Both the position numbers and the translations under genes were made by a program. A DNA stretch of 64,000 nucleotides from Symbiodinium natans (lineage: Eukaryota > Sar > Dinophyceae > Suessiales > Symbiodiniaceae), in assembly GCA_905221605.1 (NCBI GenBank), contig CAJNDS010002705.1:1-64000 (forward strand). Reading direction: 5' to 3'. Positions 26,898 through 36,851 of this stretch are shown one piece after another. Below the pieces are notes generated by a model. It did not search any database and had not been told where the DNA came from. It saw only the letters and a program-made list of their open reading frames with translations. The stretch's first letter is position 1; every line of letters begins with the position of its first letter.

Positions 26898-27165
26898 CTA
26901 AATCCTAAACCCTAATCCCTAAACGCTAAACCCTAAACGCTAAACCCTAAACGCTAAACCCTAAACGCTAAACCCTAAACGCTAAACCCTAAAAACCCTT
27001 TTCCCCCCTAAAAACTCTAAAAACCCGAAAAACCCCTAAAAACCTTAAAGACCCTAAAAACCCTAAGAACCCTAAGAACCCTAAAAACCCTAAAAACCCT
27101 AAAAACAAAACCCCAAAACCCTAACAACCCGAAAAACCCCAAACCCTAAACCCTAAACCCTGACC
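26898..27165. repeat. ACGCTAAACCCTAA 14-mer and AAAAACCCT arrays
   Basis: 26905-27000 alternates ACGCTAA and ACCCTAA; 27000-27140 uses 8-9-bp units (CCCTAAAAA); 27140-27165 returns to CCCTAAA. Higher-order structure has arisen from heptamers. Confidence 0.85.
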
Positions 27166-27231
27166 AAACGTAGGTTGCGGAGGCTCAAAGCAGCACGAGC
27201 CATAGCCAAGACGGCGCGTTTTGAGTCTTGA
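27166..27231 (+). CDS. Terminal exon-like island, Arg-rich
   Basis: KRRLRRLKAARAIAKTARFE then S and TGA 27229-27231. A strongly basic helix. Another frame (LDYESPEPLGGKRFIGFWGA...) is open from 27221 to 27400, so two exons or an overlap are possible. Confidence 0.3.
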   Translation, partial: KRRLRRLKAARAIAKTARFES

Positions 27232-27409
27232 CTACGAGTCTCCGGAGCCCTTGGGAGGAAAACGTTTCATAGGGTTTTGGGGTGCAGGGTCTGAGCAACA
27301 CAGGTTCAAGATTGGCAGTGAGATGGAATCAGCAGCCAAGTACGTCCTAGCGAAGCCAGAGTCCGTGCATGGTCGCCCCTCAACCCTAGGCCCCAAGCCC
27401 CACGCCCCA

Positions 27410-27600
27410 CGGCCCAAGCCCTAAGCCCTAAGCCCTAAGCCCTAAACCCTAAACCCTAAACCCTAAACCCTAAACCCTAAACCCTAAACCCTAAACCCTA
27501 AACCCCTGACTACCGAAGTCGTTGCTAGTTGGCCTTGTAGCCCTAAACCCTAAACCCTAAACCCTAAACCCTAAACCCTAAACCCTAGACCCTAAACCTT
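27410..27600. repeat. CCCTAAG/CCCTAAA arrays
   Basis: Two arrays split by about 35 bp of unique DNA (27506-27540). Confidence 0.85.
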
Positions 27601-27878
27601 AAACCTTAGACGCAGGGCCAGGGATTCTGCAGCTTCCCTTCGCCACCCTTCGACCCCCCAGTGGGCTGTTAGGTGTTAGGGTGTAAGTTTCAGGTGCATC
27701 GTTTTGCCCCATAGGCGGCCTCATCTAAGCTCGTTCTCCCGTGAACTTTGTCCGGTAAACAGCACTGAGCAAACCTTCTGAAGCCCGAAACCTGAACCCT
27801 AAACCCGGTTACTAAACCCTAAACCCTAAACCCTAGACCCTGAGCCCTGAACCCTATGCCTGAAGGCTCAGCCCCCAG

Positions 27879-27960
27879 GGTTTGCCCGAACACGAGGACG
27901 ATGAGGCGTCGAAACTTGCTGCAAGGGCAAAGCGGACGCTGGGACTGCAATTGGTGCTTG
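27879..27960 (+). CDS. Exon-like island with KLAARAKRTLGL motif
   Basis: After CCCCCAG: GLPEHEDDEASKLAARAKRT then LGLQLVL, ending CTT G|GTTTAGGG. It shares KLAARAKR with islands at 936 and 6494; the acidic lead-in plus basic RAKR helix recalls Tho1/SARNP-type repeats. The donor lies in the telomere-like array. Confidence 0.5.
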
Positions 27961-28289
27961 GTTTAGGGCTTAGGGTTTAGGGTTTAGGGTTTAGGGTTCA
28001 GGGTTCAGGGTTTAAGGTTTAGGGTTTAGGGTTATGAGTACCCGGACAGGCCCTACTTGGGGTTGTCCTACACAAATACCCGACTTCCTAACTACTTGCA
28101 AAGTCTCCTCTCCAAGCTAGCAGAACTATGCTCTATGGTCCTAAAGCCTTAGTGGCGTGAAGAGTAACCTATGCACCTTATTCAAGAACTAAACCCTAAA
28201 CCCGAACCCCACACCCTAAACCCTAAACCTTTGGGGGTGCAGAAGTAATTTTGGTCAGTGTACGCATGTGTCCCTTTTTCATATGGCAG

Positions 28290-28334
28290 AGACATGTTTG
28301 CCTTGCAATCGTCGCAGACCTGTATGCCCCGAGG
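28290..28334 (+). CDS. Short exon with polypyrimidine tract and telomeric donor
   Basis: TGTCCCTTTTTCATATGGCAG precedes RHVCLAIVADLYAP, which ends CCG AG|GGTTTAGGG. A well-formed acceptor; the exon is only 45 nt. Confidence 0.4.
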
Positions 28335-28435
28335 GTTTAGGGTTTAGGGTTTAGGGTTTAGGGTTTAGGGTTTAGGGTTTGGGTTTAGTGTTTAGGGTTT
28401 AGGGTTTAGGGTTTAGGGTTTAGGGTTTAGGGTTT
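28335..28435. repeat. TTTAGGG array
   Basis: About fourteen units starting at the exon boundary. Confidence 0.85.
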
Positions 28436-28648
28436 TGGGCTTAACAAAACACCTCTCCAAGCTCAAACCTTGACAGACGGGTTTGCGGTTAGGGGAGGTT
28501 TGGCATTTTTTAGAGCGTGTCTTGGGGTTCAGACTCGTACCCCTAAGTTTGTACCCCGAAGAGGTTCCCTTCATAGACTCCTGATATCGCCCTTGTATTC
28601 CCTTAGAGGATCCGTGAAAAGGGTCCCCGAAACCCAAGGGTACAACCT
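28436..28648. other. Stretch without recognised gene
   Basis: Contains GGTTAGGGGAGG / CCCCTAAG-type inverted motifs between 28485 and 28560. An 88-codon frame on - and a 79-codon frame on + overlap; neither is convincing. Confidence 0.3.
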
Positions 28649-28793
28649 TACTTGGAGGTTCATGGTACTTATTGACCAATTAGAACTGTACTTACAACTG
28701 TACTTGTAACCATTTTAGGGCACTTAAGGGGCTTATAAGTGGGTGATAAGTGCACTCAGAATTGGCTATTAAGTACCACGAACCTCCAAGTAG
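28649..28793. mobile_element. Family A introner-like element A5
   Basis: TACTTGGAGGTTCATGGTAC at the left and GTACCACGAACCTCCAAGTAG at the right. The core GGGCACTTAAGGGGCTTATAA is the reverse complement of the core in A3 and A6, so it is inverted relative to them. Confidence 0.55.
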
Positions 28794-29039
28794 GGGTTCG
28801 ATGTAGAGTCGCAGGAGCTCGAAGGCTTGGGAAGTTAGAAGCCCCAAGCCCGATACCCTTTGCATTCAACCCTTTCAGCTCCTAGAACCTTCATACCCTG
28901 AACCCTGAACCCTAAGCCCTAAACCCTGGCCCTAAACCCTAGCCCTAAACCCTAGCCCTAAACCCTAGCCCTAAACCCTAAACCCTGGCCCTAAACCCTA
29001 AACCTCATAAACCCGAGGTGGGGTCTCCCGGACACCCGT

Positions 29040-29098
29040 GCGGAGCGCGGTGCGCCACGCGCGCCGCGCGCCCCGCGCGCGCCGCGCGCGCCGGACAC
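29040..29098. repeat. CpG-dense palindromic tract
   Basis: GCGCGC-rich run (CGCGCGCCGCGCG...) next to a coding-like piece TVSEAKNDLEADRW (29097-29138) that ends TGG|GTGTAGGG. Confidence 0.5.
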
Positions 29099-29650
29099 GG
29101 TGAGCGAGGCGAAGAACGACCTGGAGGCCGACCGTTGGGTGTAGGGTTGAGGGTTTAGGGTTTAGGGTTTAGGGTTTAGGGTTGGGGGTTTAGGGTTTGT
29201 TGAGGGGGCGTTTGGGGGTTGTTAGGTTGAACCCTGAACCCTGAAGCGTTCGGGCTTAGAAGCGGTTTAGGGCTTTGTGATTGTATTGGGGGACAATGGA
29301 GACCCCCAAGGCGGCCTCGAAATGGTTGAAAGCACCTCAAACTCTCTCAGGATTTAGGGTTTAGGGTTTGGGGTTTTTAGGGTTTACGATTTGGGGATTA
29401 GGGTTCGAGGTTTGGGCTTGAGGGTTTCGGGCTTTTGGGGGTTTTAGGCTTGTTTTGGGCTTTTGGGCTTTCGGTGTCTTGCGAGTTTGGGTGTGGGTTT
29501 GGGGTTTAGGGTTTGGGGCTGAGGGCTTCTGATCTGGTGTGTATAGGGACCTTGGTGAGTGCAGATTTGGGGTGTCCTCTGGAGATACAAACAATACAGA
29601 CCCCACCCCATATGCTGCCATAGCAAACCCTAACGCCTAAACCCTTTTGA

Positions 29651-29716
29651 ATGACTGGCTGGTTTTCTTGTTTCACTCTGGAGGACGACCCTCGGCCCGC
29701 TGGCGAGTCCAGATAA
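29651..29716 (+). CDS. Small terminal exon-like island
   Basis: MTGWFSCFTLEDDPRPAGES then R and TAA 29714-29716. Coding-like; the ATG may be internal. Confidence 0.35.
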   Translation: MTGWFSCFTLEDDPRPAGESR

Positions 29717-29739
29717 AAATTAGCCTAAACCCTAAAACC

Positions 29740-29845
29740 TTAAACCTGAAACGTTAGCCCTTAAACCTTAAACCCTAAACCTTAAACCCTAAACCTTAAA
29801 CCCTAAACCTTAAACCCTAAACCTTAAGCCCCTAAACCCTAAACT
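29740..29845. repeat. CCTTAAA/CCCTAAA alternating array
   Basis: Units alternate between CCTTAAA and CCCTAAA, giving a 14-bp higher-order period. Confidence 0.8.
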
Positions 29846-29929
29846 AATTCCTGTCGTTGGCATCGTTTCCTGAATCCCACCCGCCGCGAGCCGTCGCAGG
29901 CCGCCACCCTAGGCATCATCTTTTAGGGT

Positions 29930-30050
29930 TTAGGGTTCAGGTTTTGGGGTTTAGGGTTTAGGGTTTAGGGTTTAGGGTTTAGGGTTTAGGGTTTAGGGTT
30001 TTAGGTTCAGGTTTTGGGGTTTCGGGTTCAGGGTTAGGGTTTAGGGCTTA
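29930..30050. repeat. TTTAGGG array with TTTTGGGG variants
   Basis: G-rich array preceding the GC-rich island at 30050. Confidence 0.8.
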
Positions 30051-30159
30051 CGGCTGGAGTCTCGTTCCTCCGAGAGTCTGCTGGGACGTGAGCTCACATG
30101 AGAAGGCCGGCGACGCGGCCCCGAAGGACGCGAAGCTGCGCCAGCGGGCATGGCCTCGC

Positions 30160-30276
30160 GTTCATGGGTACTTAGAATAACCACACTTACTAAGTCTACT
30201 ACTAACCTACTTAGGGGACCCAGGGGGCTTATATGTACAGAAAAGATTAGGGTTCTAAGTACCCTGAACCTCCAAG
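30160..30276 (+). mobile_element. Family A introner-like element A10
   Basis: GTTCATGGGTACTTAGAATA to AAGTACCCTGAACCTCCAAG. GC-rich coding-like sequence abuts both sides (EKAGDAAPKDAKLRQRAWPR upstream; QRQQALLEAQIRVQNLFGGF downstream), although a unique phase was not proven. Confidence 0.45.
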
Positions 30277-30417
30277 TTCGCGACGCGCGCGGCAGCGCCA
30301 GCAAGCGCTTCTTGAGGCTCAGATAAGGGTGCAGAATCTGTTTGGAGGATTTTGCCGAGTTTTGCCTGGGCCTCCTTCGACTTCAGAGGGATATCCGGTC
30401 TGGTGGCTCTCCGTCGG
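30277..30417 (+). CDS. Exon-like island with coiled-coil character
   Basis: SRRARQRQQALLEAQIRVQN then LFGGFCRVLPGPPSTSEGYP and VWWLSVG to a TGA near 30420. The first 20 residues form a Gln/Arg/Leu helix. Overlapping frames are also open, so the reading frame is provisional. Confidence 0.35.
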
Positions 30418-30699
30418 CTGACGGGAGTTCCACGCCCCCCTCATCGGCCAGGCGTTCCATGGATCGCGGCGCGAGGGCTTCGACCGCCTCCGATTCTGAG
30501 GGCGCCAGAGGACTAGCCCTTTGAAGTAGCAAAAGCAATATTCCATGGTGGTGCCATGCCCATCACCCTAACCCCCAAAGCCTAAACCACCCTGAGCCCT
30601 AAACCCAAAACCCAACACCCAAAACCCAAAACCCCAGAACCCTAAAGCCCTACACCCTAAGCCTAAGCCCCAACCACCACCCCAAGTCCTAAGCCCTCG

Positions 30700-30784
30700 T
30701 CAGACGACCCCAAAGGCCCTACTGTTGCCATCCCTCGCTTGGCGCACAGGCCTTCCTGCAGCAAAAGGCCGTGTTGCCCAGAGG
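30700..30784 (+). CDS. Exon-like island
   Basis: SDDPKGPTVAIPRLAHRPSC then SKRPCCPE, ending before GGTCCCC. Low-confidence frame choice. Confidence 0.3.
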
Positions 30785-31083
30785 GTCCCCTTATACCCCT
30801 ACAAAGGGATCCTTCTGATGATTTAAGGAGTTTTCCTGAATTAAGGGATATACCTTAGATGATAAAGGATGATACGGGATCCTTATGATGAATTTCAGGA
30901 ATATTCTCTAATTAAGGGGCTCTTTGGTTGAGGGATCCCAAATAGGGTTTAGGGTTTATTCGGTAGGCCCTTAGGACATTTAAAGTTTTGGCCGTATCGG
31001 GTTTAAGAGGATCATATTCCGGATTTTTTTTCAGAGGGTTTTAGGGGCCATTCTAGTTTAGGGTTGACTTAGGGTAAATCCAC

Positions 31084-31323
31084 GTGCGGGTGAAAACAGA
31101 AAGGCCAACGCGATGCATGCCGCATTTTGCCATGAACCGAGCCGTAAGTCCTTGCTCGAACACATCTCTGCATCTCAACAGGCAGGTGCCCTTGTCCTTC
31201 TCCTTGTCTTTACAGTTAGCTGCCCCTACAGGCACCATCCAGCAGAAAGGTACTGTAGGGGTCGGAATAATTGCTGGTAGCATTCCCTTCTGGTCCCTTC
31301 ATAGTTACAAAACCCTATTCTAA
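31084..31323 (+). CDS. 79-codon open frame of uncertain status
   Basis: Central part SLSLQLAAPTGTIQQKGTVG... The - strand is also open for 76 codons over the same bases. Little repeat content. Neither strand gives a recognisable protein. Confidence 0.25.
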   Translation: MRVKTERPTRCMPHFAMNRAVSPCSNTSLHLNRQVPLSFSLSLQLAAPTGTIQQKGTVGVGIIAGSIPFWSLHSYKTLF

Positions 31324-31759
31324 TTATTAAGCCCCCTGTTTGATGCACAATTGTGTTCCTAGGATACTGGGGGAATGCTGTTGACCGACTCTCCCCCCCC
31401 CCCCCCAATTCTGAAACGCTAGCCCGAGAACCCCTAAACCCTAAACAAACCCTACCCTGAACCCCAGCAAACCATGAAACCGAAGCAGCACCAGGCCGAA
31501 GCCCCGAAGACCCCGAAACCCCAAGCCTCTGGTGCGGTTTGGGGTTTGCAGGCCCAGGGTTTAGGGATCCAGGGTTTGCAGGGTATTCAGGGCTTGAAGA
31601 CTGCAGGATTTACCTGTGAGGGCTTGGCGCCCAAACAACCCTAAACCCTAAACCCTAAACCCGAAACCCGAAACCCTAAACCCCTCCGCACCGGAAAAGC
31701 AGGCAGCCAAGAATGGCCGCGCCCCTGCCCTTCCAGAGAGGCGGAGGCCGCCGGAAACC

Positions 31760-32029
31760 CGAAACGCGAAGCCCGAAACCCAAGACCCGAAACCCTAAAC
31801 CCTAAAACCCTAAAACCCTAAACCCTAAAACCCTAAACCCTAAACCCTGAACCCTAGACCCTAAACCCTAACCCCAAACCCTAAACCCTAGGCCTTAAGT
31901 AAGGGATATGAGGAGTGACCCCCTAGAAGGCACCCTTAAGCTTATTCAACCCTAAACCCTGCAGCCCTCATGCCCTGGAACCATCTCAAACCTAAACCCT
32001 GAACCCTTCACACCCCTGGGCTCAGGAAT
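31760..32029. repeat. Degenerate CCCTAAA/CCCTAAAA/CCCGAAA arrays
   Basis: Short mixed arrays separated by unique segments; no coding island recognised. Confidence 0.6.
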
Positions 32030-32130
32030 GTGGGGGTTTACGAAAATGAGGGACCCCCATTTTCGACACCCAAATAGCATGAAGGACCCCAATAAGGTAC
32101 CCCTGAATTCGGAAACCCCATGTGAAGCAG
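32030..32130 (+). mobile_element. Family B introner-like element B6
   Basis: GTGGGGGTTTACGAAAATGA to CGGAAACCCCATGTGAAGCAG, GT...AG. Core ACACCCAAATAGCATGAAGG. Confidence 0.5.
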
Positions 32131-32353
32131 GGTTTATGTTACTGCTTTTGGTGAGTGTAAGTAAGGTTCCCTTTCAATACTGGTGAGTGTATATACCGGG
32201 TGTCCTTTTGGGGGTACAAGAAATATATACCCTACTTCATATCCCTCGAACTGTGCAGGGATCCTTGGTGTGATTTTAAGATCTAGTCCTTAGGGTTTCG
32301 GGTTTAGGGTTTAGGGTTTAGGGCTTAGTGAGGGGAATTTGGGCTCTCTGGGA

Positions 32354-32356
32354 ACC

Positions 32357-32437
<81 letters not shown>

Positions 32438-32575
32438 ACCCTAAACCCTCAACCCTCAACCTTAAACCCTCAACCCTCAACCTTAAACCCTCAACCCTCA
32501 ACCCTCAACCTTAAACCCTCAACCCTAAACCCTCAACCTTAAACCCTAAACCCTCAACCCTCAACCCGAAACCCC
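32354..32575. repeat. CCCTCAA array
   Basis: About 30 units dominated by CCCTCAA, with CCTTAAA and CCCTAAA intermixed toward the right. Confidence 0.9.
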
Positions 32576-32649
32576 AAGCTGCCTTCCCGAGTTCTGGGGC
32601 CTTAGGCTTCCGGGGGGGGAGGGCCTACACGCAGATTTTTCCAAGCCCG

Positions 32650-32770
32650 AAAACCGAAAACCCTAAACCCTAAACCCTAAACCCTAAACCCTAAACCCTA
32701 AACCCTAAACCCTAAACCCTAAACCCTAAACCCTAAACCCTAAACCCTAAACCCTAAACCCTAAACCCTC
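32650..32770. repeat. CCCTAAA array
   Basis: About seventeen regular units followed by TCAG and the island at 32795. Confidence 0.9.
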
Positions 32771-32794
32771 AGGGGCCCGCCAGCCCGCGGCACG

Positions 32795-32870
32795 AAGCGC
32801 CCGGCCGAGATGCAGAGCGCGGCGGCGGCGGATCCCGAGGTTCAACCCACTGGTTCCCCAAAACGGTTCA
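32795..32870 (+). CDS. Exon-like island
   Basis: KRPAEMQSAAAADPEVQPTG then SPKRFR. Low-complexity Ala run; another frame is Arg-rich and also open. Confidence 0.3.
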
Positions 32871-33016
32871 GGCTTTAGGGTTTAGGGTTTAGGGTTTAGG
32901 GTTTAGGGTTTAGGGTTGAGGGTTTAGTGTTTAGGGCTAGAGAGAGAAATGTTCTTGGTAGCTATGGAGCCTTTTTCAGGGGTTTGGTAACAGGGTACCC
33001 CGATTCCCTAAGCCCT

Positions 33017-33138
33017 ATATGGGAGTTTATGAAAATCAGGGACCCCCCATAGTAGACCCCCAAAAAGCAGGATCCCCTTCTATCAGAACCCCAGAATAGG
33101 GTACCCCGAATGTCGTAAGCCCTCATATCTCCCTGTAG
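33017..33138 (+). mobile_element. Family B introner-like element B7
   Basis: TATGGGAGTTTATGAAAATC at the left and CGTAAGCCCTCATATCTCCCTGTAG at the right. It is followed by EVKRFW and a TTTAGGG array, a possible 20-nt exon. Confidence 0.45.
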
Positions 33139-33317
33139 GAAGTCAAGCGCTTCTGGGTTTAGGGTTTAGGGTTTAGGGTTTAGGGTTTAGGGCTCTAGGG
33201 AAGTACCCCTTGGACAAGGGTTGCGGCTTTAGGGTTTGTGGGGTTTAGGGTTTAGGGATACTCGGCTCCTCGACTCGAAACCCTACACCCAAAACATAAA
33301 ACCCTACACTTCCGCCA

Positions 33318-33440
33318 TAAACCCTAAACCCTAAACCCTAAACCCTAAACCCTAAACCCTAAACCCTAAACCCTAAACCCTAAACCCTAAACCCTAAACC
33401 CTAAACCCTAAACCCTAAACCCTAAACCCTAAACCCTCAA
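33318..33440. repeat. CCCTAAA array
   Basis: About sixteen regular units, ending 20 bp before an acceptor. Confidence 0.9.
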
Positions 33441-33460
33441 GCATCCTGATCTGTTTTCAG

Positions 33461-33511
33461 GAGGAAGAGCGTCGCAAGCGCCGTGCGGAGCGCTTCGCGA
33501 TGAAGAAGTAG
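33461..33511 (+). CDS. Terminal exon EEERRKRRAERFAMKK
   Basis: A polypyrimidine tract and acceptor (CTGATCTGTTTTCAG) precede 16 codons and TAG 33509-33511. Such a basic KRRAERF C-terminus is common in RNA- and ribosome-associated proteins and resembles Tho1/SARNP RAERFG repeats. This is the best-formed acceptor in the window. Confidence 0.55.
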   Translation, partial: EEERRKRRAERFAMKK

Positions 33512-33578
33512 CAGCGTAGGTGTTCAGGGTTAAGCGTGTAGGGCTCAGGGTTTAAGGCTCATGGGGTTAAGGGTTTAG

Positions 33579-33644
33579 GCCACCCTGGATGCATCTGCTG
33601 AGAGTTTGGACGTGCTGAGAGCCACAGACAGAAGGCTGCTTCAG
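33579..33644 (+). CDS. Exon-like island
   Basis: After GGTTTAG: ATLDASAESLDVLRATDRRL then LQ, followed by TAGACTTATAAGTACACGG, a diverged family A-like end whose mate is CCTCCGACCCTCCAAG near 33732. Confidence 0.4.
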
Positions 33645-33989
33645 TAGACTTATAAGTACACGGAAAGGGACCTTAATTGGAGTTATCTTACTTATTAGAT
33701 AACTACTTACTAAGTCCTCCGACCCTCCAAGTGTGGGTTCTTGACTTACGTCTTAGGCTTCCTACTATGGGGGTATCAGGGGCCCTATCAAGGGGGATTC
33801 TGAAAAGCCATGTCTGCAGAATCCTTATGTTTATGTGGCTTTTTGGGGCCCCGATAACTTAGGGCTTAGGGCTTTTCTGATGTCGTGTCTAGGGTTCAGG
33901 GTTTCTGGTTGTACGTATGTAGTTAGGGAGCCAAGTTCGCCCGCAGAATCCCTTAAAGTAATAGAAGGCACCAAACTCTGTGGTGCTGC

Positions 33990-34093
33990 TTTACTGTAAC
34001 TTTAGATCCTTAGCCTTTTTGGGTTGATTGGGTTTCTTAAGAAGGCAGCTAAAAAAAACTTATAGCTACCCTCCTAAGTGCAGCCAAGCAAAG
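33990..34093 (+). repeat. Family H repeat, copy 2
   Basis: Same segment of about 104 bp as 24358-24461, with a few indels. Confidence 0.55.
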
Positions 34094-34161
34094 TTCCCAT
34101 AAATGTTCCCTTCTCTAAGAACTCGCAAGGTGCCGCCATCCATCTGAACAAAGGGTTCTAA

Positions 34162-34310
34162 ACCCTAAACCCTAAACCCTAAGCCCTAAACCCTAAACCC
34201 TAAACCCTAAACCCTAGACCCTAGACCCTAGACCCTAGCCCTAGACCCTAGACCCTAAACCCCTAAACCCTAAACCCCTAAACCCCTAAACCCCAAACCC
34301 CAAACCCTGT
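34162..34310. repeat. CCCTAAA/CCCTAGA array
   Basis: Standard units, then a CCCTAGA block, then CCCCTAAA. Confidence 0.85.
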
Positions 34311-34346
34311 CAGCCTCGGTGCTGACCGGGTAGCCTCTAACTTTTT

Positions 34347-34421
34347 GCGGCGGCCAAGATACCCAAAACCTTCAACCTCCCGTTCTCCCCCTTCTATTTT
34401 TGGTTTAAGGCTGAAGAAGCC
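34347..34421 (+). CDS. Exon-like island, aromatic-rich
   Basis: AAKIPKTFNLPFSPFYFWFK then AEEA; it runs on into CCCTGAACCC. Confidence 0.3.
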
Positions 34422-34712
34422 CTGAACCCTGAGACCAAAAACCCCACAACCTTAAAACCCTAGGCTTTAAGCATAACATGGGAAGCCCCTAAGCCCAAAA
34501 CCCCAAAAAACCCAACGCCCTAACACCCTAAGCTTTAGACAAAAGGGGGGGGGGTTCCTCTCAACTTCTTGGGAAGTACTAGGGGGAACCTCGTGAACAG
34601 CGAACCCGAACCAGTCCAACAGTCTGAACTGAAAATTTGCTATTTCTGGGGTTCAGGGTTTAGGGTTTAGGGTTTAGGGTTTAGGGTTTAGGGTTTAGGG
34701 TTCAGGGTGTCG

Positions 34713-34802
34713 GGTGCCATGTCTAGCTTTGCAGAGGCTCAGGCTTTTGCACGCCAGTTTCTTGACACGTATGCGACCTGTACGAGGGGCCCCCGACTAT
34801 GA
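34713..34802 (+). CDS. Terminal exon-like island
   Basis: GAMSSFAEAQAFARQFLDTY then ATCTRGPRL and TGA 34800-34802. Helical N-terminal part. The ATG at 34719 could be an initiator. Confidence 0.4.
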   Translation, partial: GAMSSFAEAQAFARQFLDTYATCTRGPRL

Positions 34803-34819
34803 AAAAAAGGCCGTGGGTG

Positions 34820-34927
34820 TGGGGTTTAGGGTTTAGGGTTTAGGGTTTAGGGTTTAGGGTTTAGGGTTTAGGGTTTAGGGTTTAGGGTTTAGGGTTTAGG
34901 GTTTAGGGTTTAGGGTTTAGGGTTTAG
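34820..34927. repeat. TTTAGGG array, about 15 units
   Basis: Highly regular G-rich array. Confidence 0.9.
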
Positions 34928-35019
34928 CGTTTTGAGCAACAAGCAAGCAAATGACGCAGTGTAACCATGTTCAGCGCGTGAGGGTCCAGGACCCGGAGTA
35001 GGCCCTTACTCATCTTTCC

Positions 35020-35105
35020 TGTTTTAGGGTTTAGGTTCCCTTCTAAGCCTCTTTAGATCAAAAGGGGCGCCCTTTATTTTCCTAGGTTACTCCTGGGTCT
35101 ACAGC
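35020..35105 (+). mobile_element. Family E introner-like element
   Basis: GTTTTAGGGTTTAGGTTCCC through the core AAAAGGGGCGCCCTTTATTT to CTAGGTTACTCCTGGGTCTACAG. Confidence 0.4.
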
Positions 35106-35225
35106 AGGGGTTTAGGGCTTAGGGTCCTTGGAAATCTAAGTGGTCCCTTTTTGGGCACCCTCAAGAAGAGGGGCCGCCTTGTAATAACCCCCCGAGGGCC
35201 CGAATTCAGAGAATCCCCCACATGA

Positions 35226-35350
35226 GTACGAGTCGCTTAAGAGCCCCCCAACAAATCTAAAGAATGTTCTGCCTTGTAAAGGCAGTACAGGGATTCTTAA
35301 TTGATCACTGCTATCTCTCACTTTTGGGAGGGTTCTTCAGCAAATAGTAG
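35226..35350 (+). mobile_element. Family C introner-like element C3
   Basis: GTACGAGTCGCTTAAGAGCC at the left and GGGTTCTTCAGCAAATAGTAG at the right; GT...AG ends. Confidence 0.45.
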
Positions 35351-36449
35351 ATGAGGGTTTACGGTTTCGGGTCCTTGGCACTTGCGCCTAAATCTTGTCT
35401 CAAGCCCCGTGGTTTTCGGTATGATTCCCCCAAACCCCAAACCCGCAACCCCAAACTCGACACCCTAAACCCAAGTAACCATGAGTGCCGATATGCCGAC
35501 TGCTTACCTACTGGACTCCTGGTACCTTTAAGCCCTACTACTAGATACCCAAAGAGACCAATACCCCTCAATTAAGCAATATACCTTTTAAACCGTTTAA
35601 CTTTAACTTAAATCATATTAAGGGTCCCTTTAATAATTTAAAGCATATTCCTTAATTAAGGGGTTTTGGGTTTCTGGGTAGTTGCAGGGCGCAGAGAATT
35701 ATGGTCCTTGCTTGGGTGCCGTAATTTTCTAAGAACTATTCAACATACCCCTGTTGGGCGTACCCCTTAAACGAAATTAAGGGGTATGGCAAAATCTTTT
35801 CGTACATTCTCCTTTTAGAGGTTAAGGGGCATGTCGACTTGTTCTTTGAAGTTTCGAACTGCCCATCTACCCCCTAGTTTCCTGGGTTCCTCTTTTGAGG
35901 TTTTCCCATTTTTTCTAGGCCTTGTGATACCGGGTCAAAAGCTTACCCACAGGAAAGCTCTTGCTCTAGTTTTGTTGCAGGGCAAACGAGTCTTAGCTAC
36001 AAGAAAGCCTCAACCCTAAACCCTAAACCCTTAGACCCTTTCCCCGGATCAGAAAGTCCAATGATCCGCTTTAAGCCTAGAAGCCTGCCCAGAGAGCCCA
36101 ATACTTAATTAAGCAATGTACCTTAAATTGTAGAGGGATCCTTAATATGGTTTAAAGAAATATTCCGATTGGGCCCTCCGGGCAAGAGCCACCCTCAACT
36201 AGCTATCAGAAGCTACGGGTTCTTTACAGTACCCGGAAATACAAGTGACCTTCCACTCCCACGTTCTTCCCCTAGGCACGAGAGCCTGCACCTGCGTCCT
36301 GGACCTTGCAACCAAAAACCTCGACACCAATCCCTGGAACCTAATCCCTAAACCCAAAACCCAAAACCTTCAATCTTTCGCCCGCAGGGTGTTTGGCACA
36401 CAGTGAACTTTCATGTGTGAGGGGCCTGACACATATTTCAATAAGGAAA
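35351..36449. other. 1.1-kb stretch without recognised gene
   Basis: Contains family F repeats (35545-35665 and 36082-36170; AATTAAGCAATATACCTT motifs) and scattered short CCCTAAA. Open frames of 60-74 codons at 35351, 35831 and 36169 are not convincing. Only short heptamer runs are present. Confidence 0.4.
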
Positions 36450-36560
36450 CCTAAGCCCTAAACCCTAAACCCTAAACCCTAAACCCTAAACCCCAAACCC
36501 TAAACCATTAACCCGAAACCCCAAACCCTAAACCCCAAACCCTAAATCCTAAACCCTAAA
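36450..36560. repeat. CCCTAAA/CCCCAAA array
   Basis: C-rich array before the island at 36571. Confidence 0.8.
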
Positions 36561-36570
36561 AGGCCCCCTG

Positions 36571-36645
36571 AACGCAGAGACCCATGTATCCTGGAACCAG
36601 GCCTTCGCTGCGAAACTGGGGACTCCCGGAGGAAAAAAGACTTGA
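36571..36645 (+). CDS. Terminal exon-like island
   Basis: NAETHVSWNQAFAAKLGTPG then GKKT and TGA 36643-36645. Coding-like. Confidence 0.4.
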   Translation, partial: NAETHVSWNQAFAAKLGTPGGKKT

Positions 36646-36763
36646 GACGTCCAGCAGAAGCTAGCCCCAATGAAGAGCTCTAGGGTTTAGGGCTTAGGGG
36701 TTTAGGGTTTAGGGTTTCGGGTTTCGGGGTGTGGGAAAGTCTTATCTCCTCCCCATCTTTCCG

Positions 36764-36851
36764 ATGAGTCCGTGGCAGCTGGATGATCCTTTCGGCAACG
36801 TCCATATTCGGTCTGGGGCTCGGCGCAAGCAGACTTTTTCGGTGGTTGTTG
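36764..36851 (+). CDS. Exon-like island with ATG
   Basis: Preceded by the pyrimidine-rich CTCCTCCCCATCTTTCC: MSPWQLDDPFGNVHIRSGAR then RKQTFSVVV, ending GTTG|GTGTAGAGTTTAGGG. Possible first or internal exon. Confidence 0.45.

Noticed and set aside
32339-32542. NPQPSTL repeat ORF
   Set aside because: Translation of CCCTCAA heptamers.
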